A stretch of DNA of 64,000 nt from Gallionella sp. (GTDB lineage Bacteria > Pseudomonadota > Gammaproteobacteria > Burkholderiales > Gallionellaceae), in assembly GCA_028714895.1 (NCBI GenBank), contig JAQTLM010000010.1:1-64000 (forward strand). Reading direction: 5' to 3'. Below are positions 42,243 through 51,248 of the stretch, piece after piece. The notes below the pieces were generated by a model, which was not told where the DNA came from, made no database searches, and saw nothing but the letters and a program-made list of their open reading frames with translations. A program made the translations under genes and the position numbers. The stretch's first letter is position 1, and the number at the start of each line of letters is the position of its first letter.

Positions 42243-43181
42243 CTAGTCGCCCAGCAGCAGTTGGTCATGCCGCATGATGAATTCCTGCATGCTGTCGATG
42301 CCGCGCTGTTGCATGACAAAATTACGCGCGGCAGCCTCCACCAATACCGCGAGGTTGCGCCCCGCGACCACCGGGATATTCACGGTGCTGATGTTCACGC
42401 CGAGAATTTCCTGGTAAGTGGCGTTGAGCGGCAGGCGTTCCATTTGCGAAAGATCGCCGCCCTGCGGGCGATGCAGATGCACGATCAGCTTCAAACTCTT
42501 TTTGCGCCGCACCGCCGTTTCACCGAACATGGTGCGGATATTCAACACGCCCAAGCCGCGCACCTCGAGGAAATCGCGCAGCAACTCCGGGCAGCGCCCT
42601 TCCAACGTATCCGGCGCGATACGGTGCAATTCGACGATGTCGTCGGCAACCAACCCGTTGCCGCGCGTGATCAACTCCAGGCCAAGTTCGCTTTTACCGA
42701 CCGCGCTCTCGCCGGTAATGATCACGCCAACCCCCAGCACATCGAGAAACACGCCGTGGCGCGTGGTGGACTCGGCCAGTTCCTTGGCGAAGTAGTGGCG
42801 GATCAGCCACATCAGGTGCACGCTGGGTTTGGGTGAGCGGAATAGCGGAATATGCGATTGGTCGGCGAAGGCAATCAGTTCAGCCGGAATGTCATCGGCA
42901 CCGGCTACAATCAAACAGGTCGTGACGCTTTGCTCGATTTGCCGGAACGCACCGGTACGTTCTTCCGCACTCAGGTTGCGCAGATAATTGAGTTCGGTTT
43001 CGCTGAGCACCTGCACCCAATTCGGGTGAATCAGGTTGAGATGGTCGATGAGTCCGTTGTTGGAAGCGTTAATCTTATCGCTGTCGATGATGCGGTCGGC
43101 GCCATCCGTGCCGGCAACACAGCTGAGTTGCAGCCGTTGCTGCTTATCTTCGAATAGTTGCCGGACGTTAACCTGGCTCAT
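42243..43181 (-). CDS. hprK: HPr kinase/phosphorylase
   Basis: 312 residues from ATG 43181, overlapping the ptsN stop by four bases. Walker A GESAVGKSELGLELI, the following DDIVELHRIAPDTLEGR and the signature LEVRGLGVLNIRTMFGE are complete. HprK phosphorylates and dephosphorylates a serine of HPr. In proteobacteria it tunes the PTS regulatory chain that includes PtsN encoded next to it. Confidence 0.96.
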   Translation of the reverse strand: MSQVNVRQLFEDKQQRLQLSCVAGTDGADRIIDSDKINASNNGLIDHLNLIHPNWVQVLSETELNYLRNLSAEERTGAFRQIEQSVTTCLIVAGADDIPAELIAFADQSHIPLFRSPKPSVHLMWLIRHYFAKELAESTTRHGVFLDVLGVGVIITGESAVGKSELGLELITRGNGLVADDIVELHRIAPDTLEGRCPELLRDFLEVRGLGVLNIRTMFGETAVRRKKSLKLIVHLHRPQGGDLSQMERLPLNATYQEILGVNISTVNIPVVAGRNLAVLVEAAARNFVMQQRGIDSMQEFIMRHDQLLLGD

Positions 43182-43639
43182 GCCGTGCCGTTCCATTCGT
43201 AAAACAACTGATGGATGCTGGTAGCATCTTCGCAGGCAAGCAGGCGATTGCGAAATTGCGCATCGCTGAACATTTGCGCCAGTTCACCGAGGATTTGCAG
43301 GTGCAGATCGGTGGCGCGCTCCGGAACCAGCAACACGAAAATCAGGTTCACCGGCTGGCCGTCCGGCGCATCGAACGGGATCGGGTGGGCGGTTTTTACG
43401 AACGCGGCGGTCGCATCGCGCAGCTTGGCAATGCGGCCGTGCGGGATCGCCACACCCTGCCCCAAACCGGTTGAGCCGAGTTTCTCTCGTGCGAACAGGC
43501 TGTCGAACACTTGGCTGCGCGCAATCTGCTGATTGTTTTCGAACAGCAGGCCGACGCGCTCAAATACGCGTTTTTTGCTGGTGGATTCGGTGTCCAGCAG
43601 GATATTGTCAGGCAGCAGGATTTTGCTGATCAGGTTCAT
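43178..43639 (-). CDS. ptsN: PTS IIA-Ntr regulatory protein
   Basis: 153 residues of the EIIA-Ntr/fructose type. The phosphorylated His is in GQGVAIPHGRI; further blocks are ARSQVFDSLFAREKLGSTGL and NLIFVLLVPERATDLHLQIL. It regulates rather than transports, for example potassium uptake and sigma-54-linked nitrogen control. It is coupled to hprK. Confidence 0.95.
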   Translation of the reverse strand: MNLISKILLPDNILLDTESTSKKRVFERVGLLFENNQQIARSQVFDSLFAREKLGSTGLGQGVAIPHGRIAKLRDATAAFVKTAHPIPFDAPDGQPVNLIFVLLVPERATDLHLQILGELAQMFSDAQFRNRLLACEDATSIHQLFYEWNGTA

Positions 43640-43650
43640 GATGAAAGTCG

Positions 43651-43679
43651 CATAAAAATGGGCGGCACTGCTGCCGCCC
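43651..43679 (-). terminator. terminator between hpf and ptsN
   Basis: Read on the minus strand, GGGCGGCA and TGCCGCCC form a perfect 8-bp stem (43660-43679) followed by ATTTTTATG. It lies after hpf, so ptsN-hprK-rapZ may be partly separated from rpoN-hpf transcription. Confidence 0.75.
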
Positions 43680-43686
43680 GTGTTGA

Positions 43687-44013
43687 TTACTCTTCTATTG
43701 CGACATGTTTGCCGGAATCGTCATGGCGCCGTGCCGACAGTTTTTCCTTGTGCTTCATCACTTGACGATCCAGCTTATCCACCAGCGCGTCAATCGCCGC
43801 GTACAGGTTCTCGTCTTCGCATTCCACGAATACATCCTTGCCGCTGATGTGTATGGTGGCTTCAGCTTTCTGCTTCAGCTTTTCAACGGAAAGGATGATG
43901 TTCACGTCAATCACATTGTCGAAATGGCGTTTAACCTTACCGATTTTTCCGGTCGCATAGTCGCGAATGGCGGGAGTGATTTCCAAATGGCGTCCGGTTA
44001 GATGGATATTCAT
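43687..44013 (-). CDS. hpf: ribosome hibernation promoting factor, short form
   Basis: 108 residues: MNIHLTGRHLEITPAIRDYA then VDVNIILSVEKLKQKAEATI-like and NLYAAIDALVDKLDRQVMKH, the short HPF/YfiA fold that binds the decoding centre in stationary phase. Directly downstream of rpoN with a 14-base gap, the usual place. Confidence 0.93.
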   Translation of the reverse strand: MNIHLTGRHLEITPAIRDYATGKIGKVKRHFDNVIDVNIILSVEKLKQKAEATIHISGKDVFVECEDENLYAAIDALVDKLDRQVMKHKEKLSARRHDDSGKHVAIEE

Positions 44014-44027
44014 GTCTTGCTCCTTAT

Positions 44028-45479
44028 TTAAAGTGATTTACGGAGATTCACCGGGAGTATGCGCAATGCTTCCCGGTATTTTGCTATGGTACGCCGGGCG
44101 ACGACGATGCCCTGCTGTGCCAAGATTTCCGACATGCGGCTGTCGGTAAGCGGTTTGCGTGTGTCTTCCGCGCTGACCAATTGCTTGATCAACTCGCGTA
44201 TTGCGGTGGAAGAACAGGTACCGCCGCTTTCCGTGGACAGGCCGCTGCCAAAAAAATACTTGAATTCGTATATGCCGCGCGGAGTTAGCATGAATTTTTG
44301 CGTGGTGCTGCGCGATACCGTGGATTCATGCAGCTCCAGAGCATCGGCAATTTCGCGCAACACCAACGGGCGCATGCCGATCTCGCCGTGTTCAAAAAAA
44401 TTGCCCTGCCGTTCCACGATCGCTTGCGCGACCCGCAGAATGGTTTCGAAACGCTGCTGCAAGTTCTTGATCAACCATTTCGCTTCCTGCAATTGCGTGG
44501 CAAGCTGCGAAGGGCTTTTGCCGTCGCGCTGTTGCAGGATATTGGCGTAAATCTGGTTTACGCGCAGTTTGGGCATTGCTTCCGCATTGAGCCGCACACG
44601 CCATTTATCTCTGTGTTTTTCCACGATTACGTCGGGCACCACGTAATCGGCGACGCTTCGGTCGAATTCCGCGCCAGGTTTGGGGTTCGAGTCCACGATC
44701 AAATGCTGCGCGGCACGTAATTCATCGTCCGTGCAGTGCAGCAGTTTTTTGATCCTGGCGTAATCGTGCGCGGCGAGCACACCCAGATGATTGCTCACCA
44801 GATGGATCGCCAGATCGCGCTGCGGCGTATCTTCCGGCAACGCCTTGAGTTGCAATGCCAGGCATTCGCCCAGATTACGCGCACCGAGGCCGGGCTGATC
44901 AAGGTGCTGCAGCTGCACCAGCGCAGTTTCCAGATCATCCAGCGTGATATCGAGCTCGGCGGGCAACAGTTCCGCCAACTCACTCAAGTCTTGCGCCAAA
45001 TAGCCGTTTTCATCCAACGCATCGATCAGCAAACCGACCACCCTGCGATCTTTGCCATCCAGCGAACTGATGGCCAACTGATTATGCAGATATTCGCGCA
45101 GGCTGACTTGCTCAGCAGCCTGTTCGGGGTAGGTTTCTTCCTCATCGTCCGTGCTGTGCGCCGTGCCGCCGCCGGTATTCCAGTCCGCCTGTTCGTTGCC
45201 AAAAGCATCCGCGCCGCGGTCGTCGGTGCCGCGGTCGTTGGCATGGGCCGGTTCGGATTCGCCGGCATCGTTATTGCGCGATGCCGAAGAGGGAAGATCA
45301 GGAGAAAAAGCGCCCGGCGTGGATTCTTCGGCCAATTCCAGCATGGGGTTCTCATCCAGCATCTGCGCAACTTCCTGATGAATGTCCTGCGTGGAGAGTT
45401 GCAGCAAACGGATAGCCTGCTGCAACTGCGGGGTGAGCGTTAGTTGCTGCGACAGCCTTAATTGGAGAGCGGGTTTCAT
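44028..45479 (-). CDS. rpoN: RNA polymerase sigma-54 factor
   Basis: 483 residues. Region I (MKPALQLRLSQQLTLTPQLQ with the QAIRLLQLS block) and acidic region II, then the core-binding part, and at the C-terminus the RpoN box ARRTIAKYREALRILP. Sigma-54 drives nitrogen, flagellar and other genes with activator ATPases. Located after lptB as in most proteobacteria. Confidence 0.97.
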   Translation of the reverse strand: MKPALQLRLSQQLTLTPQLQQAIRLLQLSTQDIHQEVAQMLDENPMLELAEESTPGAFSPDLPSSASRNNDAGESEPAHANDRGTDDRGADAFGNEQADWNTGGGTAHSTDDEEETYPEQAAEQVSLREYLHNQLAISSLDGKDRRVVGLLIDALDENGYLAQDLSELAELLPAELDITLDDLETALVQLQHLDQPGLGARNLGECLALQLKALPEDTPQRDLAIHLVSNHLGVLAAHDYARIKKLLHCTDDELRAAQHLIVDSNPKPGAEFDRSVADYVVPDVIVEKHRDKWRVRLNAEAMPKLRVNQIYANILQQRDGKSPSQLATQLQEAKWLIKNLQQRFETILRVAQAIVERQGNFFEHGEIGMRPLVLREIADALELHESTVSRSTTQKFMLTPRGIYEFKYFFGSGLSTESGGTCSSTAIRELIKQLVSAEDTRKPLTDSRMSEILAQQGIVVARRTIAKYREALRILPVNLRKSL

Positions 45480-45510
45480 TGCCTGATGTCAGATCCGGGA
45501 TACCTTCGCG

Positions 45511-46233
45511 TCATAGCTTGAAGTGTTCACCCAGATATACTTTCCTCACGCTCTCATTATAAATGATTTCATCCGGCTTGCCTTCCGCCATCACCGATCC
45601 GGCGTTGATAATGTAGGCACGGTCGCAGATGCCCAGCGTTTCGCGCACATTGTGGTCGGTGATCAGTACGCCGATATTGCGTTCCTTGAGAAAGCGGATA
45701 ATTTTTTGAATATCCAGCACGGCGATAGGGTCTACACCGGCGAACGGTTCATCGAGCAGAATGAAGCGCGGGTCGGTCGCCAGCGCGCGTGCGATTTCCA
45801 CGCGCCGCCGCTCACCGCCGGACAGGCTGATAGCGGGGTTGTTGCGGATATGCGTGATGTGCAGGTCTTCCAGCAACTCTTCCAGGCGATTTTGCATGTC
45901 ATCATCGGAAAGGTCTTGCAACTCCAGCACTGCCTGAATATTTTGCGCTACGGTCAGACGGCGAAAAATCGAGGCTTCCTGTGGCAGATAACCCAGTCCC
46001 AGGCGCGCGCGGCGGTGTATCGGCAAGTGGGTGATATTTTGTTCATCAATAAAAATCTCACCGCCATCGGCTGCGATCAGTCCCACGATCATGTAAAACG
46101 AAGTTGTCTTGCCTGCGCCATTCGGGCCGAGCAGGCCGGCCACCTCGCCGCTCTTCAGCGATAGCGAAACATCATGCACCACAGTGCGCGAACCGTACTT
46201 TTTATTAAGGCCAACCGCACGCAATTCACTCAT
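45511..46233 (-). CDS. lptB: LPS export ATP-binding protein LptB
   Basis: About 240-residue ABC ATPase from ATG 46233 (a GTG lies one codon upstream). Walker [18 protein letters not shown], signature [16 protein letters not shown], Walker [17 protein letters not shown]. The LptB-typical [11 protein letters not shown] and [17 protein letters not shown] are present. Powers extraction of LPS from the inner membrane with LptFG. Confidence 0.97.
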   Translation of the reverse strand: MSELRAVGLNKKYGSRTVVHDVSLSLKSGEVAGLLGPNGAGKTTSFYMIVGLIAADGGEIFIDEQNITHLPIHRRARLGLGYLPQEASIFRRLTVAQNIQAVLELQDLSDDDMQNRLEELLEDLHITHIRNNPAISLSGGERRRVEIARALATDPRFILLDEPFAGVDPIAVLDIQKIIRFLKERNIGVLITDHNVRETLGICDRAYIINAGSVMAEGKPDEIIYNESVRKVYLGEHFKL

Positions 46234-46318
46234 CACGCAAACCCAAAAAATGTTTCAAACGGCAAGGGCACGCTCACAAGATGCGTCATCGTAGTCGGTG
46301 TCATTTTATGAAGTGTGT

Positions 46319-46912
46319 TCAATCTGCGGGTAGCAAAGTTTCGCTGGATTTGATCGGCAGCGTATCCGGCGCGGAAGGCGATATCGCGCCTTGTTTTGGC
46401 TTGGGTTGCAGTATGGCGCGCACCCGTTTCGGCGGCTCGTTTTCCGGGCTCACGCCGCTGCGGTTCACCTGGAAAATTTCGGTCTTCTGGCTATAGGTGA
46501 TGTGTTCGCCGCGCACCTCGTCCAGCTCGCGCTTGAGGCGCGCCTTTACATAGAAATCCACCGTCTCGGCGCGCGTGTCATATTCGATACGTTCGCCATA
46601 CCCATCCACATATTCATCCAGCCCCTCGCGTTTTTGCCGGAAGCTGGCGGTATTCCCGTAAGCCGTGCCGTGCTTGAAGCCTTCCTTATCCTGCACTACC
46701 ACAATCTTGTCGCCGCGTATCAACATCGTGCCTTGGGTAAACTTCACATTGCCGGTGAAGGTGCTGATCTGCTGTGCATCGTCTATCAATACCTGATCAG
46801 CCTCCAGATGGATCGGTTTATCGCGGTCGGCACGCTCGGCAAAGCAGGCTGTGGCGCAGAGCAACAACAAGGAGGCCAACAGAAATTTATTTTTTGCTGG
46901 GCACATGTTCAC
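46319..46912 (-). CDS. lptA: LPS transport periplasmic protein LptA
   Basis: 197 residues with a signal peptide (KFLLASLLLLCATACFA). OstA/LptA beta-jellyroll blocks: PIHLEADQVLIDDAQQISTF, GNVKFTQGTMLIRGDKIVV and AYGNTASFRQKREGLDEYVD. It forms the periplasmic bridge for LPS. The C-terminal about 35 residues are a Pro/Lys tail. It overlaps lptC by 26 bases. Confidence 0.93.
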   Translation of the reverse strand: MNMCPAKNKFLLASLLLLCATACFAERADRDKPIHLEADQVLIDDAQQISTFTGNVKFTQGTMLIRGDKIVVVQDKEGFKHGTAYGNTASFRQKREGLDEYVDGYGERIEYDTRAETVDFYVKARLKRELDEVRGEHITYSQKTEIFQVNRSGVSPENEPPKRVRAILQPKPKQGAISPSAPDTLPIKSSETLLPAD

Positions 46913-47468
46913 TTCTTACTTGGGAAAGTAATTTCAGGGTACGCGCCTTGTTGTCCATTTCGAGGCCCGTCGCATGCACAGTATTGTATGCGTCCACAAT
47001 AGTGACGGCACGGTCGGTGTCCGCCCAATCACGATCCGGAATGATATGCAAATATTCGGTGTGCAGCGTGAGTTCATCTTGCTGCACGCTTGCCTCGCGC
47101 AGCACTTCGACATCGCTGTGCAGGAACACCTCGTCACCCCTTCTGGAAACGACGCCTTGCCTGGCGACAACGTGTATTGCCGGGTGCTCGGCGGACAGCG
47201 TAGTAAGACGCGGCACTTCCAGCGTCGTGCTGTCGTCATCCGGGTAATGCTGCATTTTTTTCGCAGCCATGATGAAGCGCGGCGCTCCCTGTTCATTTAG
47301 CCTGATGGCGGAAAAATTTTCCATGATGGCATCGGGGTCGTGGCGTTTGCTGTTATCCGGTTTGGCCGACTCCGGCTGCACCTGCTGGTTCAGCCAATAA
47401 GTAACGCCCAGCAAGCCAAACAAGGGAAACAGCGGTAACCAGTAACGGGCGCGGGAAGCAAAGGTCAT
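46887..47468 (-). CDS. lptC: LPS export system protein LptC
   Basis: 193 residues from ATG 47468, coupled to the kdsC stop by a four-base overlap. N-terminal inner-membrane anchor (YWLPLFPLFGLLGVTYWLNQ), then an LptC domain (IRLNEQGAPRFIMAAKKMQH, VARQGVVSRRGDEVFLHSDV). Hands LPS from LptBFG to LptA. Confidence 0.93.
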   Translation of the reverse strand: MTFASRARYWLPLFPLFGLLGVTYWLNQQVQPESAKPDNSKRHDPDAIMENFSAIRLNEQGAPRFIMAAKKMQHYPDDDSTTLEVPRLTTLSAEHPAIHVVARQGVVSRRGDEVFLHSDVEVLREASVQQDELTLHTEYLHIIPDRDWADTDRAVTIVDAYNTVHATGLEMDNKARTLKLLSQVRSEHVPSKK

Positions 47469-47983
47469 TTCAGGTATTGGGCCAACTGAGCGTCCAGCGT
47501 GCCTTGCGCCGACATGATCAGTTCGCAGGCTTCGCGCACCGCGCCATGCCCCCCACTGCATTGCGTCACATAATCGGAATGTTCGCGCACCAGCCGCGGG
47601 GATTCCGGCACGCTGATCGACAGCCCGATATGGCGCATCACCATTAGATCAACCACATCATCGCCCATATAGGCGGCTGCATCACGCGGCAGTTTGAGCC
47701 TGTTGAGCAGTTCGACCATCGTTTCGAGTTTATTCTCCACGCCCTGAAAGACATGCGCGATGCCAAGGTTTTGTGCACGTGCCGCGACGCAGCGCGAAGT
47801 GCGCCCGGTGATGATGGCAACCTCCACCCCGCTGGCGCGCAGCATTTTCAGACCATGCCCGTCCAGCGAATTGAAACGTTTGAATTCCTCGCCGGAATCA
47901 GACAGGAATAGTCCGCCGTCGGTCATTACGCCATCTACATCAAAAGCCATCAGGCGGATCAGTTTGGCACGGCTCAGCAGCAT
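47465..47983 (-). CDS. kdsC: 3-deoxy-manno-octulosonate-8-phosphatase
   Basis: 172 residues from ATG 47983 (GGGGAGG upstream). HAD phosphatase with DxD nucleophile motif MAFDVDGVMTDGGL, the Ser/Thr motif IITGRTS and the Asp motif YMGDDVVDLMVM. Hydrolyses Kdo-8-phosphate to Kdo for LPS core. It lies 13 bases after kdsD. Confidence 0.96.
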   Translation of the reverse strand: MLLSRAKLIRLMAFDVDGVMTDGGLFLSDSGEEFKRFNSLDGHGLKMLRASGVEVAIITGRTSRCVAARAQNLGIAHVFQGVENKLETMVELLNRLKLPRDAAAYMGDDVVDLMVMRHIGLSISVPESPRLVREHSDYVTQCSGGHGAVREACELIMSAQGTLDAQLAQYLK

Positions 47984-47996
47984 GTTTTTTCCTCCC

Positions 47997-48983
47997 CTAA
48001 ATGACTTTGGCATGCAACAGGTCGTGCATGTTGAGCGCGCCAACCAGCTTATGCTGTCCGTCCACTACCAGCATCTGACTGATATTGTATTGCTCCATCA
48101 TCTGCACCGCTTCGGCGGCCAGCGCATCCGGGCCGATACAGCGCGGGTTGGCGGACATCACGCTACGCACCGGCGTAGCATTGAAATCCAGCTTTTTCTC
48201 CAGCGTGCGGCGCAAATCGCCGTCGGTATAAATGCCCAGCACGCGCTGTCCGGCATCCACGATGGCGGTCATGCCCACGCCTTTTTTCGAAATCTCCAGA
48301 ATCGCGTCGCTCAGCATCGCGTTTTCACGCACCATCGGCAAGCGCTCGCCGCTGCGCATGATGTCACACACATGTGTGAGCAAACGCCGCCCCAGGTTGC
48401 CGCCCGGGTGCGAGCGGGCAAAATCTTCCGCGCCGAAACCTTTGGCATCCAGCAATGCCACAGCCAGCGCATCGCCCAGCGCCAACGCCGCCGTAGTACT
48501 GGCGGTGGGCGCCAAACCCATCGGGCAAGCCTCTCTGTCCACCGCCGAATTGAGATGCACATCAGCAACCTTCGCCAAGCTGGATGCGGGATTGCCGGTC
48601 ATGCTGATGAGCTTGGCGCCCTGCCGTTTGATGGCCGGCACGATGGCCATCAGTTCCTGGCTCTCGCCGGAATAGGATAACGCAATGATGACATCCGCGC
48701 TGGTGATCATGCCGAGATCTCCGTGGCTGGCCTCACCGGGATGAACAAAATAGGCGGGCGTTCCGGTGCTGGACAGGGTCGCTGCGATCTTGCGCGCGAT
48801 ATGCCCGGACTTGCCCATGCCGCTGACGATGACGCGCCCTTCGCAGCACAGGATCACATCAAGCGCGTGCAGGAAACTCTCATCGAGGCGTGTGGCGAGA
48901 GCCTGGACGGCGGTGGCTTCAATGCTCAAAACTTCGCGGGCAAGATTGAGTGCGCGCGGCGCGGCGGAAATATGCTTATTCAT
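47997..48983 (-). CDS. kdsD: D-arabinose-5-phosphate isomerase
   Basis: 328 residues from ATG 48983. SIS domain (VIVSGMGKSGHIARKIAATL, IALSYSGESQELMAIVPAIK, TASTTAALALGDALAVALLD) followed by two CBS domains (CDIMRSGERLPMVRENAML; RSVMSANPRCIGPDALAAE). Makes arabinose-5-phosphate, precursor of Kdo. First gene of the minus-strand lpt/rpoN cluster. Confidence 0.96.
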   Translation of the reverse strand: MNKHISAAPRALNLAREVLSIEATAVQALATRLDESFLHALDVILCCEGRVIVSGMGKSGHIARKIAATLSSTGTPAYFVHPGEASHGDLGMITSADVIIALSYSGESQELMAIVPAIKRQGAKLISMTGNPASSLAKVADVHLNSAVDREACPMGLAPTASTTAALALGDALAVALLDAKGFGAEDFARSHPGGNLGRRLLTHVCDIMRSGERLPMVRENAMLSDAILEISKKGVGMTAIVDAGQRVLGIYTDGDLRRTLEKKLDFNATPVRSVMSANPRCIGPDALAAEAVQMMEQYNISQMLVVDGQHKLVGALNMHDLLHAKVI

Positions 48984-49188
48984 GCGGCGCATTATAACAG
49001 CGGGAGTTTTTCAGGTAGCCGGCAAAATATGTGCAAACCTGACTTATCTCCAAGCCGGACGAGCCGGGGAAAACCGGAAAACCAAGCCTCGGATTAGCAT
49101 ACCGACTAAAGCTCGGCCTTCAAAATACGGCCATAAGCGTCCTGAATTCCAAAGCACACACCCTTTCGCCAACAGCTTTTGGGCCGCT

Positions 49189-49941
49189 TTATGTGTCAGT
49201 TTTTAACCGCTGCATCTTTGTCACATAGCGTTGCAGCAAGACGCTGGAAGCATTGTCGAGATTCTTGAATTCGCATCCCACGCGTTTGATCGTTTGCCCG
49301 GGTTTGGGGGATATCAAAACCAGGCTTTTCACAATTATCGTGACGTTGATCTTACCCACTTCAGGCAGGTTAATCTGGCAACCGGCATAAGTTTGACCAG
49401 GCACAAACTCAATATCGTCCTCCGCGCATGACAGCCTTATCCCGCCACCACTGATGTCCATGACTGGCAGCTCAATCTGCCCCCCCGCCTGCGGCTTATT
49501 TATTGGAATAACACAACGCAGGCGCTCGGAAAGGGGAAGCGCAAGCCGGTAATGTTCGCGGCGTTGCACGCGGCAGAGGCTGGCCGGCAATGGCAGGTAA
49601 AAAGCCGGGTAGCCCTGATGCGTTACCGCACGGATTTGGTCGACAGAAAATTGAATTTTGACTTGGTTAAGCGAGCTGACCAGAGTGATCTTCTTGCTTT
49701 CGGCGATGCGCCGGTTTTTCGGCAGATCGGTGCCTTGTTCCACCCACAACCCTTTGTCGCCGGCATCCAGCAGGGAGGTCATGATGAAATCCTTCGCGCC
49801 ATCGTAATAAAGCGCGGCGCTGGATCCGCCTTCCGAGATGTTGCGCAACAAGGATTGAATTTGCCGCGCGGAAATAATGCGGCATTCCGCCTCTTGCTCG
49901 TCGGAGAGTCTTTCAATAGTTAGCGGAATATTTTCTTGCAT
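49189..49941 (-). CDS. YcgR-type flagellar brake protein, copy 1
   Basis: 250 residues from ATG 49941. N-terminal YcgR domain (about 20-130) and a C-terminal PilZ domain with the c-di-GMP motif RREHYRL (RxxxR) and DISGGGIRL ([D/N]xSxxG). YcgR proteins slow flagellar rotation when c-di-GMP is high. It is about 85% identical to the next gene, lacking the EVRLFSKGN-type insert. The two form a tandem duplication that includes about 60 bases of upstream DNA. Confidence 0.88.
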   Translation of the reverse strand: MQENIPLTIERLSDEQEAECRIISARQIQSLLRNISEGGSSAALYYDGAKDFIMTSLLDAGDKGLWVEQGTDLPKNRRIAESKKITLVSSLNQVKIQFSVDQIRAVTHQGYPAFYLPLPASLCRVQRREHYRLALPLSERLRCVIPINKPQAGGQIELPVMDISGGGIRLSCAEDDIEFVPGQTYAGCQINLPEVGKINVTIIVKSLVLISPKPGQTIKRVGCEFKNLDNASSVLLQRYVTKMQRLKTDT

Positions 49942-50054
49942 ACTTAAATAACGACGCTCCATAAGCGGCAACTGGCCGGAGCTTTTCTATGGTTTGGCAA
50001 CAGGAATTATAATTGAATTTGCCAACGGCTTTTTCCAGGCTCGGTAACTATTCT

Positions 50055-50828
50055 TTATGTGCACGCTTTTAAACGCTGCATCTTTGTCACATAGCGTTGC
50101 AGCAAAATGCTGGAAGCGTTGTCGAGGTTCTTGAATTCACACCCCACGCGTTTGATCATTTGCCCGGGTTTGGGGGATATCGAAACCAGGCTTTTTACTG
50201 TTATCGTGACGTTGATTTTGCCTACTTCCGGCAGGTTAATCTGGCAACCGGTATAAGTTTGCCCCGGCACGAACTCAATATCGTTACCCTTACTGAACAG
50301 CCTCACCTCGCCGTCGGACAGTCTTATTCCGCCGCCACTGATGTCCATGACAGCCACCTCAATCTGCCCTCCCGCCTGCGGTTGGTTGATTGGAATAACG
50401 CAACGCAGGCGCTCGGAAAGGGGGAGCAGGAGCCGGTAATACTCGCGGCGTTGCACGCGGCAGAGGCTAGTCGGCAATGGCAGATAAAAGGCGGGATAGC
50501 CTTGATACGTTACTGCACGTGCTCCGCCGACAGCGAATTGTATCTTGACTTGGTCAAGCGAGCTGACCAAGGTGATTCTCTTGCTTTCGGCAATGCACCG
50601 GTTTTTCGGCATATCCGCGCCCTGCTCCGCCCACAACCCTTTATCGCCGACCTCCAGCAGGGAGGTCATGAAGAAATCCTTCGCGCCATCGTAATAAAGC
50701 GCGGCGAGTACTCCATTTTCCGAGATGTTGCGCAACAAGGATTGAATTTGCCGCGCGGAAGTGATGCAGCATTCCCTCTCTTGCTCGCCAGAAAGTCTTT
50801 CAATAGTTAGCGGAATGTTTTCTAACAT
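50055..50828 (-). CDS. YcgR-type flagellar brake protein, copy 2
   Basis: 257 residues with the same two domains: RREYYRL and DISGGGIRLSDGEVRLFSKG. It differs from copy 1 by short insertions and scattered substitutions. Lies upstream in the reading direction and probably has its own promoter, since similar upstream segments (AAACCATAGAAAA then CCGGCCAGTTGCC) precede both copies. Confidence 0.88.
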   Translation of the reverse strand: MLENIPLTIERLSGEQERECCITSARQIQSLLRNISENGVLAALYYDGAKDFFMTSLLEVGDKGLWAEQGADMPKNRCIAESKRITLVSSLDQVKIQFAVGGARAVTYQGYPAFYLPLPTSLCRVQRREYYRLLLPLSERLRCVIPINQPQAGGQIEVAVMDISGGGIRLSDGEVRLFSKGNDIEFVPGQTYTGCQINLPEVGKINVTITVKSLVSISPKPGQMIKRVGCEFKNLDNASSILLQRYVTKMQRLKACT

Positions 50829-50942
50829 TTAAATAGTGGCACTCCAGGCATGGCAACTGGCCGGAAATTTTCTATGGTTTTGCAATAGGGAACTGATTGG
50901 CGGCGTGCATGATAACAAAATCCAACGCCTATAATAACAAAA

Positions 50943-51248
50943 CTATGGCTTAGCCAGTGGCAGAATAGCGGGCGCCTCCGCATGCTCCAGCCGATACAGC
51001 CAAGCCAACAGTTCAGCTACCGCCAAATAAAGCTGCGGTGGAATTTCCTGATCGAGTTCGACCTGCATGAGCAGCCCGACCATATCTTCGGATTCATGCA
51101 CATAAATATCGTGTTGTTTGGCGCGGTCGATAATTGCTTGGGCGATCATGCCACGCCCCTTGGCGACTACTTTCGGTGCGCCTCCCTGGTTTTTGCCGTA
51201 GGTTAGCGCAACGGCGACCTGTTGCGGCGTAAGATTGCCCGGCTTCAT
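50943..51248 (-). CDS. FlhB C-terminal-like export switch protein
   Basis: 101 residues resembling only the cytoplasmic C-terminal domain of FlhB/EscU: AVALTYGKNQGGAPKVVAKG and AIIDRAKQHDIYVHESEDMV. The autocleavage NPTH tetrapeptide and the membrane part are missing. Such short FhlB-type proteins often follow fliK, with which it overlaps by four bases here. It may act in substrate-specificity switching. Confidence 0.85.
   Translation of the reverse strand: MKPGNLTPQQVAVALTYGKNQGGAPKVVAKGRGMIAQAIIDRAKQHDIYVHESEDMVGLLMQVELDQEIPPQLYLAVAELLAWLYRLEHAEAPAILPLAKP

Noticed and set aside
44736..45443. Plus-strand open frame opposite rpoN
   Set aside because: rpoN is certain on the minus strand; the frame resembles no family and is rich in Gln/Arg/Ile of shadow type.
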